Below are positions 34,561-45,559 of a DNA stretch of 64,000 bases, in pieces. The stretch is from contig OY997661.1 of the NCBI GenBank assembly GCA_963921795.1, positions 42,806,466 to 42,870,465 on the forward strand, written 5' to 3'. The DNA is from Nannobrachium achirus. Its lineage: Eukaryota; Chordata; Actinopteri; Myctophiformes; Myctophidae. The notes beneath the pieces are model-generated. The model searched no databases and was not told where the DNA came from. It saw nothing but the letters and a program-made list of their open reading frames with translations. Every line of letters begins with the position of its first letter. Position 1 is the first letter of the stretch. A program made the translations under genes and the position numbers.

Positions 34561-35085
34561 GTCAGAGTGGCAAACCCACAGAGTGCCGCGCTGCGAGCTT
34601 GTAGATCTGCTATTTTTGAAAAATCGTGAAAATTTGAATTTTGACCCGATTCTATAAATGTCTTTTGAATCCTTCTAAGGTTTTTTGAAAAACCTATGTT
34701 ACTTTCTATGTCAGCAATCTGGCCAGCCATGCATCGTCAAAGAAAAGGTCCTTTTCACTTAACTGGAGCTCAGTTAGTCTGTTCTTGAGAGACTACGATG
34801 TCAGTGGTTCTCAAACCTTTTCATGTGAAGGACCCCCAAAATGATATTTATTTGACCACAGACCCCCATCTCAAAATATTTAGTTCCAGGGACCCCCCCA
34901 GAAGCAAAATTTAAGTTACAAACGTTCGCTTTGAAAATACATATATTCAAAGATTTGCACACATTTTTATGACTTTTTCAAAAATAGCAGATCTACAAGC
35001 TCGCAGCGCTGCACTCGGTGCCACGCTGTGAGCTTGTATACCTGCTATTTTTCACTGGTTAAAGCATTCAATAATTCTTGGCCTA
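34560..35085 (-). mobile_element. F2 element, minus strand, truncated
   Basis: Starts inside one hairpin at GAGTGCCGCGCTGCGAGC and ends after AGCATTCAATAATTCTTGGC. It includes GGCCAGCCATGCATCGTC and a second full hairpin (34975-35050). It is in the opposite direction to the F2 copy at the matching place in block B (46263). Confidence 0.7.
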
Positions 35086-35388
35086 ATGTGACGGTAGTGA
35101 CATTAGAGCTAGACAATTGTGGTTGCACAAATCATATTTGAGTTTTGGGAAGTGAATTTCCATTATTTTTGGGGCTATGTTTGTTTACCAGTAAGTGCTG
35201 CATCTTGTGCATTGTAATGCATTACTGGGCTGATTTGACCTATGTGGGACCAGAGCTTGCTTTTAGTGTGTCAATGAACATAATTCCCCCATATATGAGT
35301 ACAAGGGGGTAGGCCTACCCTAACAGGGCATCTACAAACCCTAACGGGGCCTAACAGGGCATCATCTGGTACTGCCCATACCGTATAT

Positions 35389-36604
35389 CAGGGGTCAGCA
35401 ACCTTTTTGAAATGAAGTGCCATGTTTATATTTTCTAGAGTGTCAGTGTGCCATGACAACATAAATCTTAATGACAAATATTTTGACATATTTTAATTGG
35501 CAGGACATTGATATAACGACAATTAGATCCACCTATCTCCCCGACTCCCTCCCCAGTCAGAGTTTTAATGAATGTCGAATTTTGTGCAAGATGAAATTTG
35601 CTATAAATTAGCTGACTTAATTTAATTGACCACATTTAAAAAATAATAATGACAAATATTTTTTACATATTTTGACTGGCAGGACATTGTTATAACGATC
35701 ATTAGACTAGGAGTAATAATCCACCTATCTCGACCGACTCAGTCCCTCCCCAGTCAGAGGTCAGAGTTTTAATGAATGTAGAATTTTGTGCAAGATGTAA
35801 TTTGCTACAAATTAGCTAACTTCATTTAACTGACCAAGTTTAAAAAAAATCGCACCCGTGCGAAGTGAGCGGTGCATACTAATTCCTGCGCAAATCAGTG
35901 TTGATATAGGCACGCATGGCAATATTCTTTTTGTTGTGTATGATGTCAGTCTAGAGGTCTGCTCAGACTATATAAGTCTTTATTGTCATTTCTCATCAGT
36001 TAGTTGACCAAGCTACGGATTGTAGCTTGTAAGAGTGTCACAGTGTAATGATAAGTGACCTTATTTACCTCCAGAGAGGCCTCCAGAGAGGCGAGAAGAG
36101 GCCAGAAGATGAATATTTTAGTTTTTCAAAGTCTGTTCATTTGTATTTTAAACTTGTATTAGCTGCCTATCATTTATAACCTGTAAGATTTTCCACAGTC
36201 TGTCTAAAAGTGTGGTTATTTTATCGCTTATAAGTGATATTCATCTAATATAATTTTGAAATTCAAGGTTAGCACCGCTCAATAATTTTTTATGACGTAT
36301 TTTACGCGGCCTAAACGCGTTATGACGTATTTTACGCGGCCTAAACGCATTCTAAATCAGGGTGAACCAATCGAGTGCCTCTGTGACTATGACATCATGG
36401 ACAGATCAACAGAATCGAAGTGTTTCATTGGTCTAGCGAACTCATGTCATCATCATTTATGACATCATACCGGTAGTTTTGGTAAAAAAGCGGTCTATAG
36501 GCACTGCTCAAAAAAGATTTCTCTCTCACACTTCTGCCAGTGTGCCGGTGATCACGCTCCCCTGTGCCAATGTTGGCACCCGTGCCTAAGGTTGCCTACC
36601 CCTG
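35389..36604. mobile_element. hAT-like element F9 carrying a nested H element
   Basis: Ends CAGGGGTCAGCAACC and GGTTGCCTACCCCTG. Flanks CCGTATAT (35381-35388) and CTGTATAT (36605-36612) form the target duplication. Block B has the empty site CCGTATATGGAC at 47167. A Helentron-like element (35850-36509) is nested inside. Confidence 0.9.
35850..36509 (+). mobile_element. Helentron-like element, TCGCAC subfamily
   Basis: Starts TCGCACCCGTGCGAAGTGAG after an A-run and ends GGCACTGCTC before an A-run. The F9 copy at 9.1 kb lacks it and has a simple A-run at the same place. The 5' end can form the hairpin TCGCAC/GTGCGA. Confidence 0.65.
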
Positions 36605-36732
36605 CTGTATATGGACATTTTATTTATTTCATCTGTTTATATATATCCATATACATATATGGACGTAATATTAACGTTTTCGGGGGGAATGCCCATATAT
36701 GGACAATGGACATATGGGCTCATGTAGTCTTT

Positions 36733-36969
36733 GGGGCTGTTAAGTATGACATCATTTTGTAGGCAGAGGAGAATTTCTGCCCCCAGTTTCCGTGAATCTT
36801 TTTACAATTTTTACATTTTTCTTCTCTTTGTTGTTGAAAGGAAAGTGTTAGAATTATACTTTAGTCGTTATTTTTGTGTCGGATCTGTTGAAATAGCGAG
36901 GGACAGAAAATGCTCTGGGGGCAGAGTTCTCCTCTGCCTGCAAAATGATGTCACGGCTTAAAAGCCCCC
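36733..36969. mobile_element. MITE with long terminal inverted repeats, 237 bp
   Basis: GACATCATTTTGTAGGCAGA with GGAGAA and CTGCCCCCAG (left) is mirrored by CTGGGGGCAGAGTTCTCC and TGCCTGCAAAATGATGTCAC (right). Block B lacks it (47280-47292). Confidence 0.8.
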
Positions 36970-37382
36970 GTCAGTCATCTCCAGATTTGGGAAAAGTTGA
37001 TTTTTTAGTTAAAGTCAGTGGGGAAAATGTATTCACTAAAAAAGTAATATCAATTAAACGATACAACTTTTCTCTTAGCAAAATGCAAATTGAAAATTCC
37101 AGATGACGCCGGTCGATTTGACATAATTATGGCTCGAGTGTGCGACGCGATAACTGTGGGAGGAGTAGGCGTCAAACATTTAGTTACTCTAAAAACAGAG
37201 AATAAAGTTTCCCCAGGACTATAGTCTGTGGGCAACCACACTAATAATTGCCAGAAGATTTTATATTTAGATGTTAATACGTAAAATAAATAGGGTGTAG
37301 CCAACATTGATCCAATGGAATCCCCTTATAGCGTATATTTCCAATGCGTAAGGCGGTTAGTGCACACACATCTAGCTGGAGT

Positions 37383-37804
37383 CAGGGACGTGCTGGCCAT
37401 TGGGAAAAGCGGGACAACTCCCGAACGGCCGCTTCATTCCTGGCCGGTCCAGGCCGGCCATTAGGAAAAAATTAAACTGTTTGCACAAAAGTAAAAATTA
37501 AACTGTTTGCACAAAAGTAGTGAAAACAGCAGATCTACAAGCACACAACGCCTCGCGGTGCGAGTGTGCTTGTAGATCGGCTGTTTTCACTAGTTTAAAT
37601 CATTTTTAAAATGATAAATACAAAACAAACGGTTTTGGACATACAAGGTTTCCACCCCACAACGACGAAATATAACTCATGTAATTGGCCCACTGGCTTG
37701 TCACAGCAGCGCTATAGAGAGAGAGAGAGATCTCTCTATAGCGCGCAATGAGGGCCTCTCCAACTCTTTTTCCCGGGCTGAAACAGGGGCCCAGCACGTC
37801 CCTG
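37383..37804. mobile_element. hAT-like element F5 with exact 8-bp TSD
   Basis: Starts CAGGGACGTGCTGGCC and ends GGGCCCAGCACGTCCCTG. GCTGGAGT is exact at 37375-37382 and 37805-37812. Block B has the empty site (47671-47682). The body contains F7-derived sequence with a hairpin (37515-37590) and a short GAGAGATCTCTC palindrome. Confidence 0.92.
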
Positions 37805-37989
37805 GCTGGAGTGGTTCTCTGACGCAAGCTCAGTCAGATTTGAAAAAGAAGACGAAAAAGCACCATAAATCTCTGGGTTATTGCAGATTTAAAAACATTT
37901 AAATAATGTACACGGTGGAGTTTCCAGTAGTCTCCGCGTCACGAGGAGGCTGTGTTTTTCCAGATCAGGGTCGAAATGGAACACACAGG

Positions 37990-38854
37990 CAGGGGTGACG
38001 CACCAAATTCTGGGCCCTGGGTACAAGGATTCACTGCAGGCCCCCGCACAATTATGTTGTGCTTTAACTATTGAAATATAGCAGATATACAAACTTGTAG
38101 GTCTGCTATTTTTGAATATATCTTTGAATATTTCAAATCCTTCTAACGTTTTTTTCACAGTTACTTCCTAAAATCACGCAAACCGGTACACAGTATCTCT
38201 ACACAGTCATGTCATCAAAATGCATCTGTCCCATTTAGCGCCACCATCTGGCCAATTTTTTAAAAACACATTTTTGGACACTGCTCCTACAGATTTTGCC
38301 CTAAAATCATGCAAACCGGTACATAGTATATCTACAGTCATGTCATCAAAATGCATCTGTCCCATCTAGCGCCACCATCAGGCAGATTTTTTCAAACACA
38401 TTTTTGGACACTGCTTCTACGGATTTTGCCCTAAAATCACGCGAAGCGGTACACAGTATGTCTAGAGTCATGTCATCAACAAGGATCTATACCATTTAGC
38501 GCCACCATCAGGCCTATTTTTACATGCTCCCGATTAGGGAGTCTTACTGGTAGAAATGTTTCTACATGTCAGTGCATGGTGCTCAAACAATTTCATGTGA
38601 AGGACCCCCAAAATGATATTTGGCCACGGACCCCCCCATCTCAAAATATTTAGTTCCAGGGACCCCACATCAGCAAAACTTGAGTTACAAATGTTCACTT
38701 AAAAAATACATATATTCAAAGACTAGCACACATTTTCACGACTTTTCAAAAATAGCAGATCTACAAGCTAATAGCTAAAGTATAAAATAATCAAGGCCTC
38801 TCCAACTTGGGCCCTAGTAACTCAGTCCCACTCCCCCCCCTAGTGACGCCCCTG
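37990..38854 (+). mobile_element. hAT-like element F1 with a 120-bp tandem repeat inside
   Basis: Starts CAGGGGTGACGCACC and ends TAGTGACGCCCCTG. CACACAGG is exact at 37982-37989 and 38855-38862. Three units of about 120 bp (38167-38520) with TAGCGCCACCATC interrupt the normal body. The same insertion in block B (47850 on) has two units and has lost the right end. Confidence 0.85.
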
Positions 38855-39899
38855 CACACAGGCAGCCAGTGAAACCTATTTGGGCATGCAGGCTGCAGCT
38901 GAGTGCCAGCACATGTACGTATAGCAAGGAGTGATGTTAAGTTAAGCCCTTAAACCAAGAACCCTGAACTACACAAATAATGGCAAGTGCTTCCAGGCCA
39001 AAGGTGCGCCCCTTGACGGAGTTCCAGGAGTGTGGACCTCTTGGGAACGCCGCCAAGGAGCATTATATGATTGATGGTTCCATTTGTACACTCACTTTTT
39101 AATGTAGATTGGGGTCCCAGCGGTGGGAAAAATTAAAGAGGCGGTGCCATAGTTTTGTACTTTTTCTGGTTTGCATCTGGCACTGCATCTTTAAATAACA
39201 ATAAGAAAAAAGATTAGAATTAGACAACTTTAGAAAGTGAAGAGACTCATATTTAGATAAACGTATCAGGAATAAAACAATAAAAAAATAAAAAAAAAAA
39301 TAAAAAAACAAGATGCAGATGGAACACAACATAAAAAACAACAAAAGAAAAGATTATGGAATAAAATGTAAGAAATAAGGAATAAGTAAACCAACAGGAG
39401 AAAAAAAAAAAAAGAACAGTCACCCTGCTGGCATAATTGGATTGTGTTTGTGATATGAATGAATAAAAACAATTGAACAAAAAGAAGAGAAAATGGAGAG
39501 ACTGAGAGTTATTCACTCAAAATAGAATTTCTGGATGGATGGAGTTACAGGTATGATAGCCTAATCCCAGACTCCCAGTCACTCTGTGAAACTTCAACTT
39601 TTATTTTGTATTTACTTTTACCCATCAACAAAATATAGGCTTCAAGTTCAACCACAAAAGAACCACAATAAGCTTGACAACATACAGTATTGACTGAAGA
39701 TAGACATTGAGAGATAAAAAAATATTCTCTGAAAACTTGAACTCGAAATTGTTTAAACGAAGCTCAGGTCCAAATGAAGATTGCATGTAACATTTCAGAC
39801 CAGTGTTTCTTAAAGTGGATTCTGTGGGTTCCTTTAGGGTGTCTAAATTGACCCATACAAGTCCTGTATCTGACAGTGTACACTAGAGTTAAGGGGAAA

Positions 39900-40154
39900 T
39901 TAAAGGAGTAGTTCACCCTCTATTGATTATTCACGGCATGGAGACTTGAGTTTGATAATATATTTATGTATTTGTCGGGTACCCAAATGGATTTGGGTCG
40001 CCATCTGGAATCAATGGGGGTAAATTTATTGTAATAATAATTTCGTTTTAGGAATGGGACAAAAAACTAAAAGTATTATTGAACTCAAGTCTCCATGGCA
40101 TGAGTAATCAATAGGGGGGAAAAAAGTCATTTGGGGGGTGAACTACTCCTTTAA
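39900..40154. mobile_element. TTAA fold-back element, 255 bp
   Basis: TTAAAGGAGTAGTTCACCC at the left and GGGTGAACTACTCCTTTAA at the right. GAGACTTGAGTTTGATAAT pairs with its complement near 40085. It is also in block B, where an H element has inserted into it. Confidence 0.85.
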
Positions 40155-40226
40155 ATTTGAAAGTTTGAGAAACACTGTTCCAGCTTTCAGAGGAATAAAA
40201 TGCAAGTTGTTTCTTTCTTTACTATA

Positions 40227-40240
40227 GTGCCATCTGCTGG
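40227..40240 (-). promoter_or_regulatory. Match to CTCF core motif upstream of aamp exon 1 (copy A)
   Basis: On the minus strand this reads CCAGCAGATGGCAC, which fits the vertebrate CTCF core consensus CCASYAGRKGGCRS at every position. It lies about 300 bp upstream of the start codon and is kept in copy B (50140-50153). Binding is inferred only. Confidence 0.4.
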
Positions 40241-40532
40241 ACGAAAGCCTAACTGACCCGAGAGCAGGGACGCGTGGACTCCGTTCAGTGACCTCAGACA
40301 TCTCTATGCGTCCGTGTCACCATCACCATCCTTCCTCACATGTGAACAAAAATGGGAGCACCATTGTATTTATGTCTCTTCTAGTTTCTGTCTGTTAGAC
40401 TTTATATCGCCATTTAGTTCCACTGACGGTGGATTTGTAATCCCGCTACCTTGGCTGAGGGCAGATAAGGTTACATAGTAATATTGTTATTCCTGTTTAC
40501 ATATCGGTTACTTAACTTACCATAACGTTATT

Positions 40533-40614
40533 ATGGATCCTAATACAATCAATATGCACGGAGACGAAGAGATCATTGAAGTGATCGACCTGGACGAAAC
40601 GGATCCAGGGCCTG
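40533..40614 (+). CDS. aamp: aamp exon 1, copy A (alternative first coding exon)
   Basis: ATG to a GTATGT donor, 82 nt, ending in phase 1. It encodes MDPNTINIHGDEEIIEVIDL and then DETDPGP. The HGDEEIIEV core matches the N-terminus of vertebrate AAMP, an acidic segment before the WD40 propeller. The end phase fits exon 2 at 52919 exactly. Compared with copy B (50442) it keeps the glutamate in GDEEII that family members have, where copy B has glutamine. Splicing from here to exon 2 would span a 12.3-kb intron containing the klhdc3-like frame and copy B. Whether both copies are used is unknown. Confidence 0.75.
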
Positions 40615-41044
40615 GTATGTTGTTGTTGTTTTTAGTCCACAGTTCAACATGAATTAATTTCTGAGTATAAGTAAAGTTCAATCAACTTATAATCAAGGCT
40701 ATGATAGCCTTGACTATGAATATGATAGATGTATTGTTATCGAGTCTGACATGACTCGATAAAATACATCTATTATAGTCTTGATCCAAGGCTAATCACT
40801 GCCCAATACACTGTAAATTAATGTGTGTTAACTTCCACCGTTCATGCAACTAAGAACGCTCGCTTGTCCAAGGAATATATATATATACACGTATTGAGCT
40901 TATGAGCTTCAAACAGTACTACTTACCTCCTACCCAGTTTAGGGAAGCCTCGGGCTCCAACCACTGCAGATGATTCATATTGTAATTGCGACCGTAGATC
41001 GCAAGTTTACTATGAAAACAGTCAGCTTGTCTGTGTGTATCTAT

Positions 41045-41190
41045 CTCTGTCTGTCACGCCTGACACTGTGGTTCTATGGGTTTGTCGCTCTGACATCATG
41101 CTCTGATGTCACTGTGATGTCAGGGGAACCACTCTTAACAGAATGGGTTTGCCGTTATGACATCACGCTCTGGCTTGATGTCACTTGGGT
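41045..41190 (-). repeat. TGACATCA family, right inverted copy of block A
   Basis: GATGTCAGGGGAACCACTCT followed by TAACAGAAT is the reverse of 34515-34560. The repeat continues with GCTCTGGCTTGATGTCACTT. Confidence 0.65.
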
Positions 41191-41365
41191 GTCAGCCATA
41201 TTGGATTGCGCAATATGGCAGTACCATGGGGCGCCCATTTTGGCACCCATCTTAAAATGATTAAGTATGGTATGGACAACATCTGTGCAGAATTTGGCGA
41301 ATTTGCGAGAATCTGAACCAAAATATCCCTGGGGCCCCCGACTATAATAACTACTAATAACTTTG

Positions 41366-41402
41366 CTGAATTTCCCCCTTGGGATAATAAAGGTATCTAA
41401 CT
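41366..41402 (+). repeat. LINE/SINE 3' tail fragment
   Basis: GAATTTCCCCCTTGGGATAA then TAAAGGTATCTAACT resembles the conserved 3' tail of fish retroposons. About 150 bp further (41545-41575) AAAAGCGTCTGCTAAATGCC is another such tail. Confidence 0.45.
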
Positions 41403-41715
41403 GACTCAGGGCGCAAATTTCTAAACTGTAGGATTTGTTATTATACAAGTTATTAAAAACATTTCCAACCTAATTGGTTCTCTACATTTGTTTGTCATCT
41501 TCCCAAGAAAAGGAGCCTTCAAAAAACAAACGTCCATTGGTCGCTTTGGATTAAAAGCGTCTGCTAAATGCCTAAACTGTAAACTGTCACTTTGCAGGAC
41601 GTTTGTGCTACAGAACATTTAAGTGGCAGCGGTACTGTAGCAGCACTGCATTATTTTACAGAAGAGCATTTGATGATGAATCCGGTTTGATCTGTTTTGG
41701 TTCTGGTGTGTAAAT

Positions 41716-42744
41716 ATGTTCTGCTGGACGATCCATCTGAAAGGAATAAAGAGATGCATGCACCCTGGGGTGACAGTTGGACAGAAGGTGTACTCCTTTG
41801 TAGGTGAAGAGGACAGTGATCACATTGGTGTGCATGTCTTCAACACAGTGTCTTTGCGCTGGACAACATTGCCCCCAGTGACACCTGGAAGAGGATGTCA
41901 CCTTGAGGTTCCTTCCAAGCGCATTGGACACACAGCTGTGCTAATAGATTATACGGTCTACATCTTTGGAGGAAATTGTAGAAATTATTATCATCAAGGT
42001 ACAAAGAGGGACAACATTCTTTATGCATATGATGTTGACAACCACAGATGGTTCACGCCAGAGACTTACGGGACTGTTCCAAAGGGGAGGGGAGAACACT
42101 CCGCATGTGTCCTTGGGAAGGTTATGTTTATACATGGAGGATGGGCCATATCTAAATTTGGTGATGATAGTCGCACTGATGACCTCTACAAGTTGGACAC
42201 CACCACGATGGTCTGGTCTCAAATTAACACCAGAGGTACTTCTGGTGCTGGTGCTACATCACTTCACTATGCCACCATCTTCGGGACAAAGATGTTTGTA
42301 GCGGGAGGCAATTGTTGTAGACACATCAGAGTGTTTGACACAGAGACCAACTGCTGGCTGAACAAACATTCTCCACAGTGTCCTCCAGAAGGATGCTATG
42401 GTCATTCAGCCTTTGTCTACAATGGAGAGCTGTACATATTTAATGCAGTGAACCCTAGATTGAACTTCAATGCTCTGTGGAAATTCAGTCCAGAGACCTC
42501 CTGGAAGAAGGTTGAACCCAAGGGGAAACACCCAGAAGGGATGACTCGTGTGCACAGTTGGTTGGTGGGAGATCGTGCCATCTTCTTTGGAGAGAACTGC
42601 CCTGATGACCTGTTTGTCTTAGACTTAAGTCCTAGCCTGAAGATGTTATGCAAGCTAGCAGTTATTCAGTACGATCTGGAGCAGTCAGAGCTCCCACACA
42701 ACATCAGGTGGGAACTAACGGCCATGAGTGACAAAAGAAGATGA
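41716..42744 (+). CDS. Intronless klhdc3-like retrocopy, intact 342-codon ORF
   Basis: The single open frame encodes a protein similar to KLHDC3 (kelch domain-containing protein 3, normally about 380 residues and encoded by many exons). KLHDC3 is a substrate receptor of CUL2 ubiquitin ligases that reads C-terminal degrons. Similarity runs from MFCWTIHL to RWELTAM. Kelch double-glycine motifs remain at residues 85-86, 141-142 and 197-198, but three others are lost (VG at 29-30, NA at 243-244, GE at 292-293), and a loop after residue 30 is deleted. The C-terminus keeps a BC-box (S307-V316, SLKMLCKLAV) and a Cul2-box-like LPHNIRWEL (326-334). No introns, stops or frameshifts are seen, and no poly(A) tail remains. 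It lies in aamp intron 1, between the duplicated blocks. It may be a functional retrogene or a young pseudogene. Confidence 0.85.
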   Translation: MFCWTIHLKGIKRCMHPGVTVGQKVYSFVGEEDSDHIGVHVFNTVSLRWTTLPPVTPGRGCHLEVPSKRIGHTAVLIDYTVYIFGGNCRNYYHQGTKRDNILYAYDVDNHRWFTPETYGTVPKGRGEHSACVLGKVMFIHGGWAISKFGDDSRTDDLYKLDTTTMVWSQINTRGTSGAGATSLHYATIFGTKMFVAGGNCCRHIRVFDTETNCWLNKHSPQCPPEGCYGHSAFVYNGELYIFNAVNPRLNFNALWKFSPETSWKKVEPKGKHPEGMTRVHSWLVGDRAIFFGENCPDDLFVLDLSPSLKMLCKLAVIQYDLEQSELPHNIRWELTAMSDKRR

Positions 42745-43640
42745 AACTAGACTGCACTCTGTTGAGGTGCCAACTTGCTCCTCGTGCACTCATAGTCACT
42801 TTCAAAAGAAAACGACAAGTAATCGAAGCATTGAAGTAATTTTATGAATTTTCAAAGTTAACACATGGCAGGAACCTCCATAGTCAAAATTCAATGGTGG
42901 CAGTCAATGAGTGTTAACACACTTGGTGCCAAACACAAGTTTCCAGAGTTTGGGCCGTATATGTCCCTGTGCCAAACACGAGGTTCTCGAGTTGGCCATT
43001 TCTTTCTTTCAAACATCTTTCAAACATTTTTACATTTAAAGAAAACACTATAGCCTCTATATTTTGAAAGTCTGAATGGATTTCCATTCACTGAAAACTG
43101 AAAACAGTACTTGCGCCTTGCTTCGCTGGCTGGCGCAAGTAGTAATAATATCTCAAATGTATGTGTATCTGTGCTGGGACTCCGACAGGCGAACATATGG
43201 GCAATTAGGCGGTAAGAACCACCACATTTATCCCTCAACCGCATCTTTCTGTGAAAGCGCATTATCGCAACAAGCATTCTACTCACCTCTTTTAGGCTTG
43301 CATGGGGGAGCGGAGAAACACTGAGAAACGCTGAGGAGCGGGTACCTAAACTCTGGAGACAGCGTACTCACTGGCGACCTGTGGAGAATGGAAAAGGAAA
43401 AGGAGTGGGCAGCCTTACCTATCCGGACCCGGGAAGCCAACCTGTAAAAGAAACCCATTTTGTTGAGTATTACTCACCTCCCTTTATAAATTTACTGAAC
43501 GTCCAGTATCTCACTGGCCATAGGCCCCATATTCCCCTTTTTGTTTTGATTAAAAGATAGTGAGGCTATTGGACTTTATAGATGCGGCGGCCCCTTACCA
43601 AACCCCTGTAGAGAGAGAAATACCTTAACCGATTTATACT
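42745..43640. other. Region downstream of the klhdc3-like frame, no gene seen
   Basis: No poly(A) tail, transposon end or exon recognised. A short palindromic piece, TTGCGCC... GGCGCAA (about 43111-43136), is the only structure noted. Confidence 0.4.
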
Positions 43641-43649
43641 CACGTATTA

Positions 43650-43795
43650 CCTGTTGGAAAGAAATACCTTACCTGTCACCTGTGGGAGAGAAATACCTTA
43701 ACTGATTACCTGTGGGAGAGAAATACCTTACCGGTTTCCTGTGGGAGAGAAATACTTTACCTGAACTTTACTCACCTAGTACCTGTGGGAAGAAA
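43650..43795. repeat. 30-bp minisatellite, four to five units
   Basis: The unit ACCTGTGGGAGAGAAATACC followed by TTAACTGATT repeats with small changes at about 43650, 43680, 43710 and 43738; a partial unit ends near 43795. Confidence 0.75.
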
Positions 43796-43855
43796 AGCCC
43801 TAATTAACTCGCACCTACTGTACCTCTGGCCCGGCTACGGCAGCCCCCAGAACCC

Positions 43856-43886
43856 CAAGGTTCTTCCCCAGGGGAAGAACCTTGGT
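43856..43886. repeat. Perfect 31-bp palindrome
   Basis: CCAAGGTTCTTCCCC pairs exactly with GGGGAAGAACCTTGG around a single central A. Confidence 0.85.
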
Positions 43887-44159
43887 TGAACTGTTTTGAC
43901 CTAAGTTGATTTATTACTGTTTTGTTGAAATTCATACTTACGTTACATTTGCCTGCCTTGCCTTGTAAACCTGCAAATTTGTTAATAAATGCCCTGAGTT
44001 GGCAACACTGACTTGGTTCTCTTGTGTCCTGGTTTGGTTCAGTCCCCACAGTATACATACAGTATAGTGCTTTTCTGAGTAACCAAAGACACTTCACATG
44101 GGGGGCAAAAGAGAACTAAGAATAAAACACCAAGACTAAGGAATAAAAATAAATTAAAA

Positions 44160-44446
44160 TCAAACCTCGGTTCGAAGTGAAGCGGTGAATTTTTATTCTA
44201 CGTGTTCTAGAGCTATGAAATCTGTGTTCTAGATCCATACATTCTGTGCTCTAGATCTATACTTTCTATGTGCTTTATTTCTATATTTTTAATGAATTCT
44301 GAATGAATGAATGATTTTATCTGGAGGGCCAAATTGTCATGTGAAGCTTGACCAATCCTCAATTCTGCATGCACTGGACATGTACGGGACAGACAAAGCC
44401 TGTTCATTCTGGACTGGAATGACCATATATGGACATGTCAAAACTA
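44160..44446 (+). mobile_element. Helentron-like element H5, right end missing
   Basis: Starts TCAAACCTCGGTTCGAAGTG after AAAA and carries GGACAGACAAAGCCTGTTC and one CCATATATGG, but no terminal hairpin is found. Confidence 0.5.
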
Positions 44447-44773
44447 TAAAAACAATGGAATGAGTTAGCAGGGGAAGTTTTGGAGGGTGGGGCATCTCTG
44501 AGGGTTTTGGGGGGTGCATTCGCATTCCACAGAGTTGGGGCAACAAAAGCAAAAGCTCTGTCGCCCCTACGGTTTGTGGTCTTGGGTGGAGGTGTGCGTC
44601 ACCAGACCAGGGGGAGCAGGAGGGGACATGAGGTTTGAGGAGATCGAAGAGAAAACAAGGGGACCTATTAACTGACACCCTTGTTTGGCATTATGGGAAC
44701 ATAGCCGGAGTTGGTTGAAGGAATGTAAGTCTGTTGTCTGGTATTAAGGCAACACTGTAAAACCAGATTTGAT

Positions 44774-45028
44774 TTAAAGGGATATTCCACAGCTTACAGT
44801 GGAAGGGTTTCTCTCCACATACACACCCATTGTAACTTCAAACTCCATTTTAACCATAATAGATTCATTAAAAACACCCATTAGTGTTTCTGGTGACTCA
44901 TACTACCCTCCTAATACGTGAGCAGGCCGTGTTTTATCCATAACCTTTTTTCATTAATTTGTAATAATTATTTGGGAAAATGGAAAAAATTAAATACAAA
45001 GAATAATTATTAAAAATAAATGAAGAAA
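44774..45028. mobile_element. Half of a TTAA fold-back element
   Basis: TTAAAGGGATATTCCACAGC at the left, then TGGTGACTCATACTACCCTC as in 27281-27821. It is cut at an A-rich spot by the H element at 45029. Confidence 0.65.
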
Positions 45029-45559
45029 TCGCACATGTGCGAAGTGAGCGGTGCAAAGATATTTAGGGAGTATGATATACTGTGGACTTCGATTTTCAAG
45101 CCTTTTCTTTAAATAACTAGACCAGGTCAACCTGGTTGTGCCAGACCCCCTGTCTGTCATCATCATTTATGACATCATGCCTTTTGTAGGCATGTCATCA
45201 TCATGTCATCATCATATATACCCTTTATATAGAAAACCCGGACAGACATTTGCTTATGTAGGCCTACCCATTTCATGGGTCTGGCAATCATAAATGTTTT
45301 TCCCTTTTAAATTGAAGATATTAAATAATATACAAGGTTTTTCAAGGGCTGTTTATTTGTATTTTAAACTTGTATTAGCTGCCCGTCATCTATAACCTGT
45401 GAATTAGGTTATAGATCAATCGGGTGCCTCTGTGCCTATGACATCGACAGATCAACAGAATCGAAGTGTTTCATTGGTCTGCTAACTCATGTCATCATCA
45501 TTAGTGACATCATAATTTTTGTAATAAAAAGCGGGGCATAGGAGCGGTTTGCACCGCTC
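45029..45559 (+). mobile_element. Helentron-like element, TCGCAC subfamily
   Basis: Starts TCGCACATGTGCGAAGTGAG after AAA and ends with the hairpin GAGCGGTTTGCACCGCTC before AAAAA. The 5' TCGCACATGTGCGA is a perfect palindrome. Confidence 0.65.

Larger units (their letters stand above)
34443..41190 (+). repeat. Segmental duplication, copy A (aamp exon 1 block)
   Basis: Homologous to 46044-51905. Matching landmarks include the 34443/46044 start, TGACGGTAGTGACATT (35094/46855), GCCCATACCGTATAT (35375/47160), TAGCGCCACCATC (38235/48085), the aamp first exon (40533/50442) and the TGTCGCTCTGACATCA end (41085/51797). Copy A has extra insertions at 35389-36604, 36733-36969 and 37383-37804 and one extra unit of a 120-bp tandem repeat. 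Confidence 0.85.

Noticed and set aside
38237..38515. CTCF-like GATGGTGGCGCTA in the 120-bp tandem units
   Set aside because: Two positions of the core consensus are missed in each unit, so it was not counted as a match.
41941..42301. Other-frame and minus-strand ORFs overlapping the klhdc3-like gene
   Set aside because: Shadows of the 342-codon frame, which alone has protein homology.
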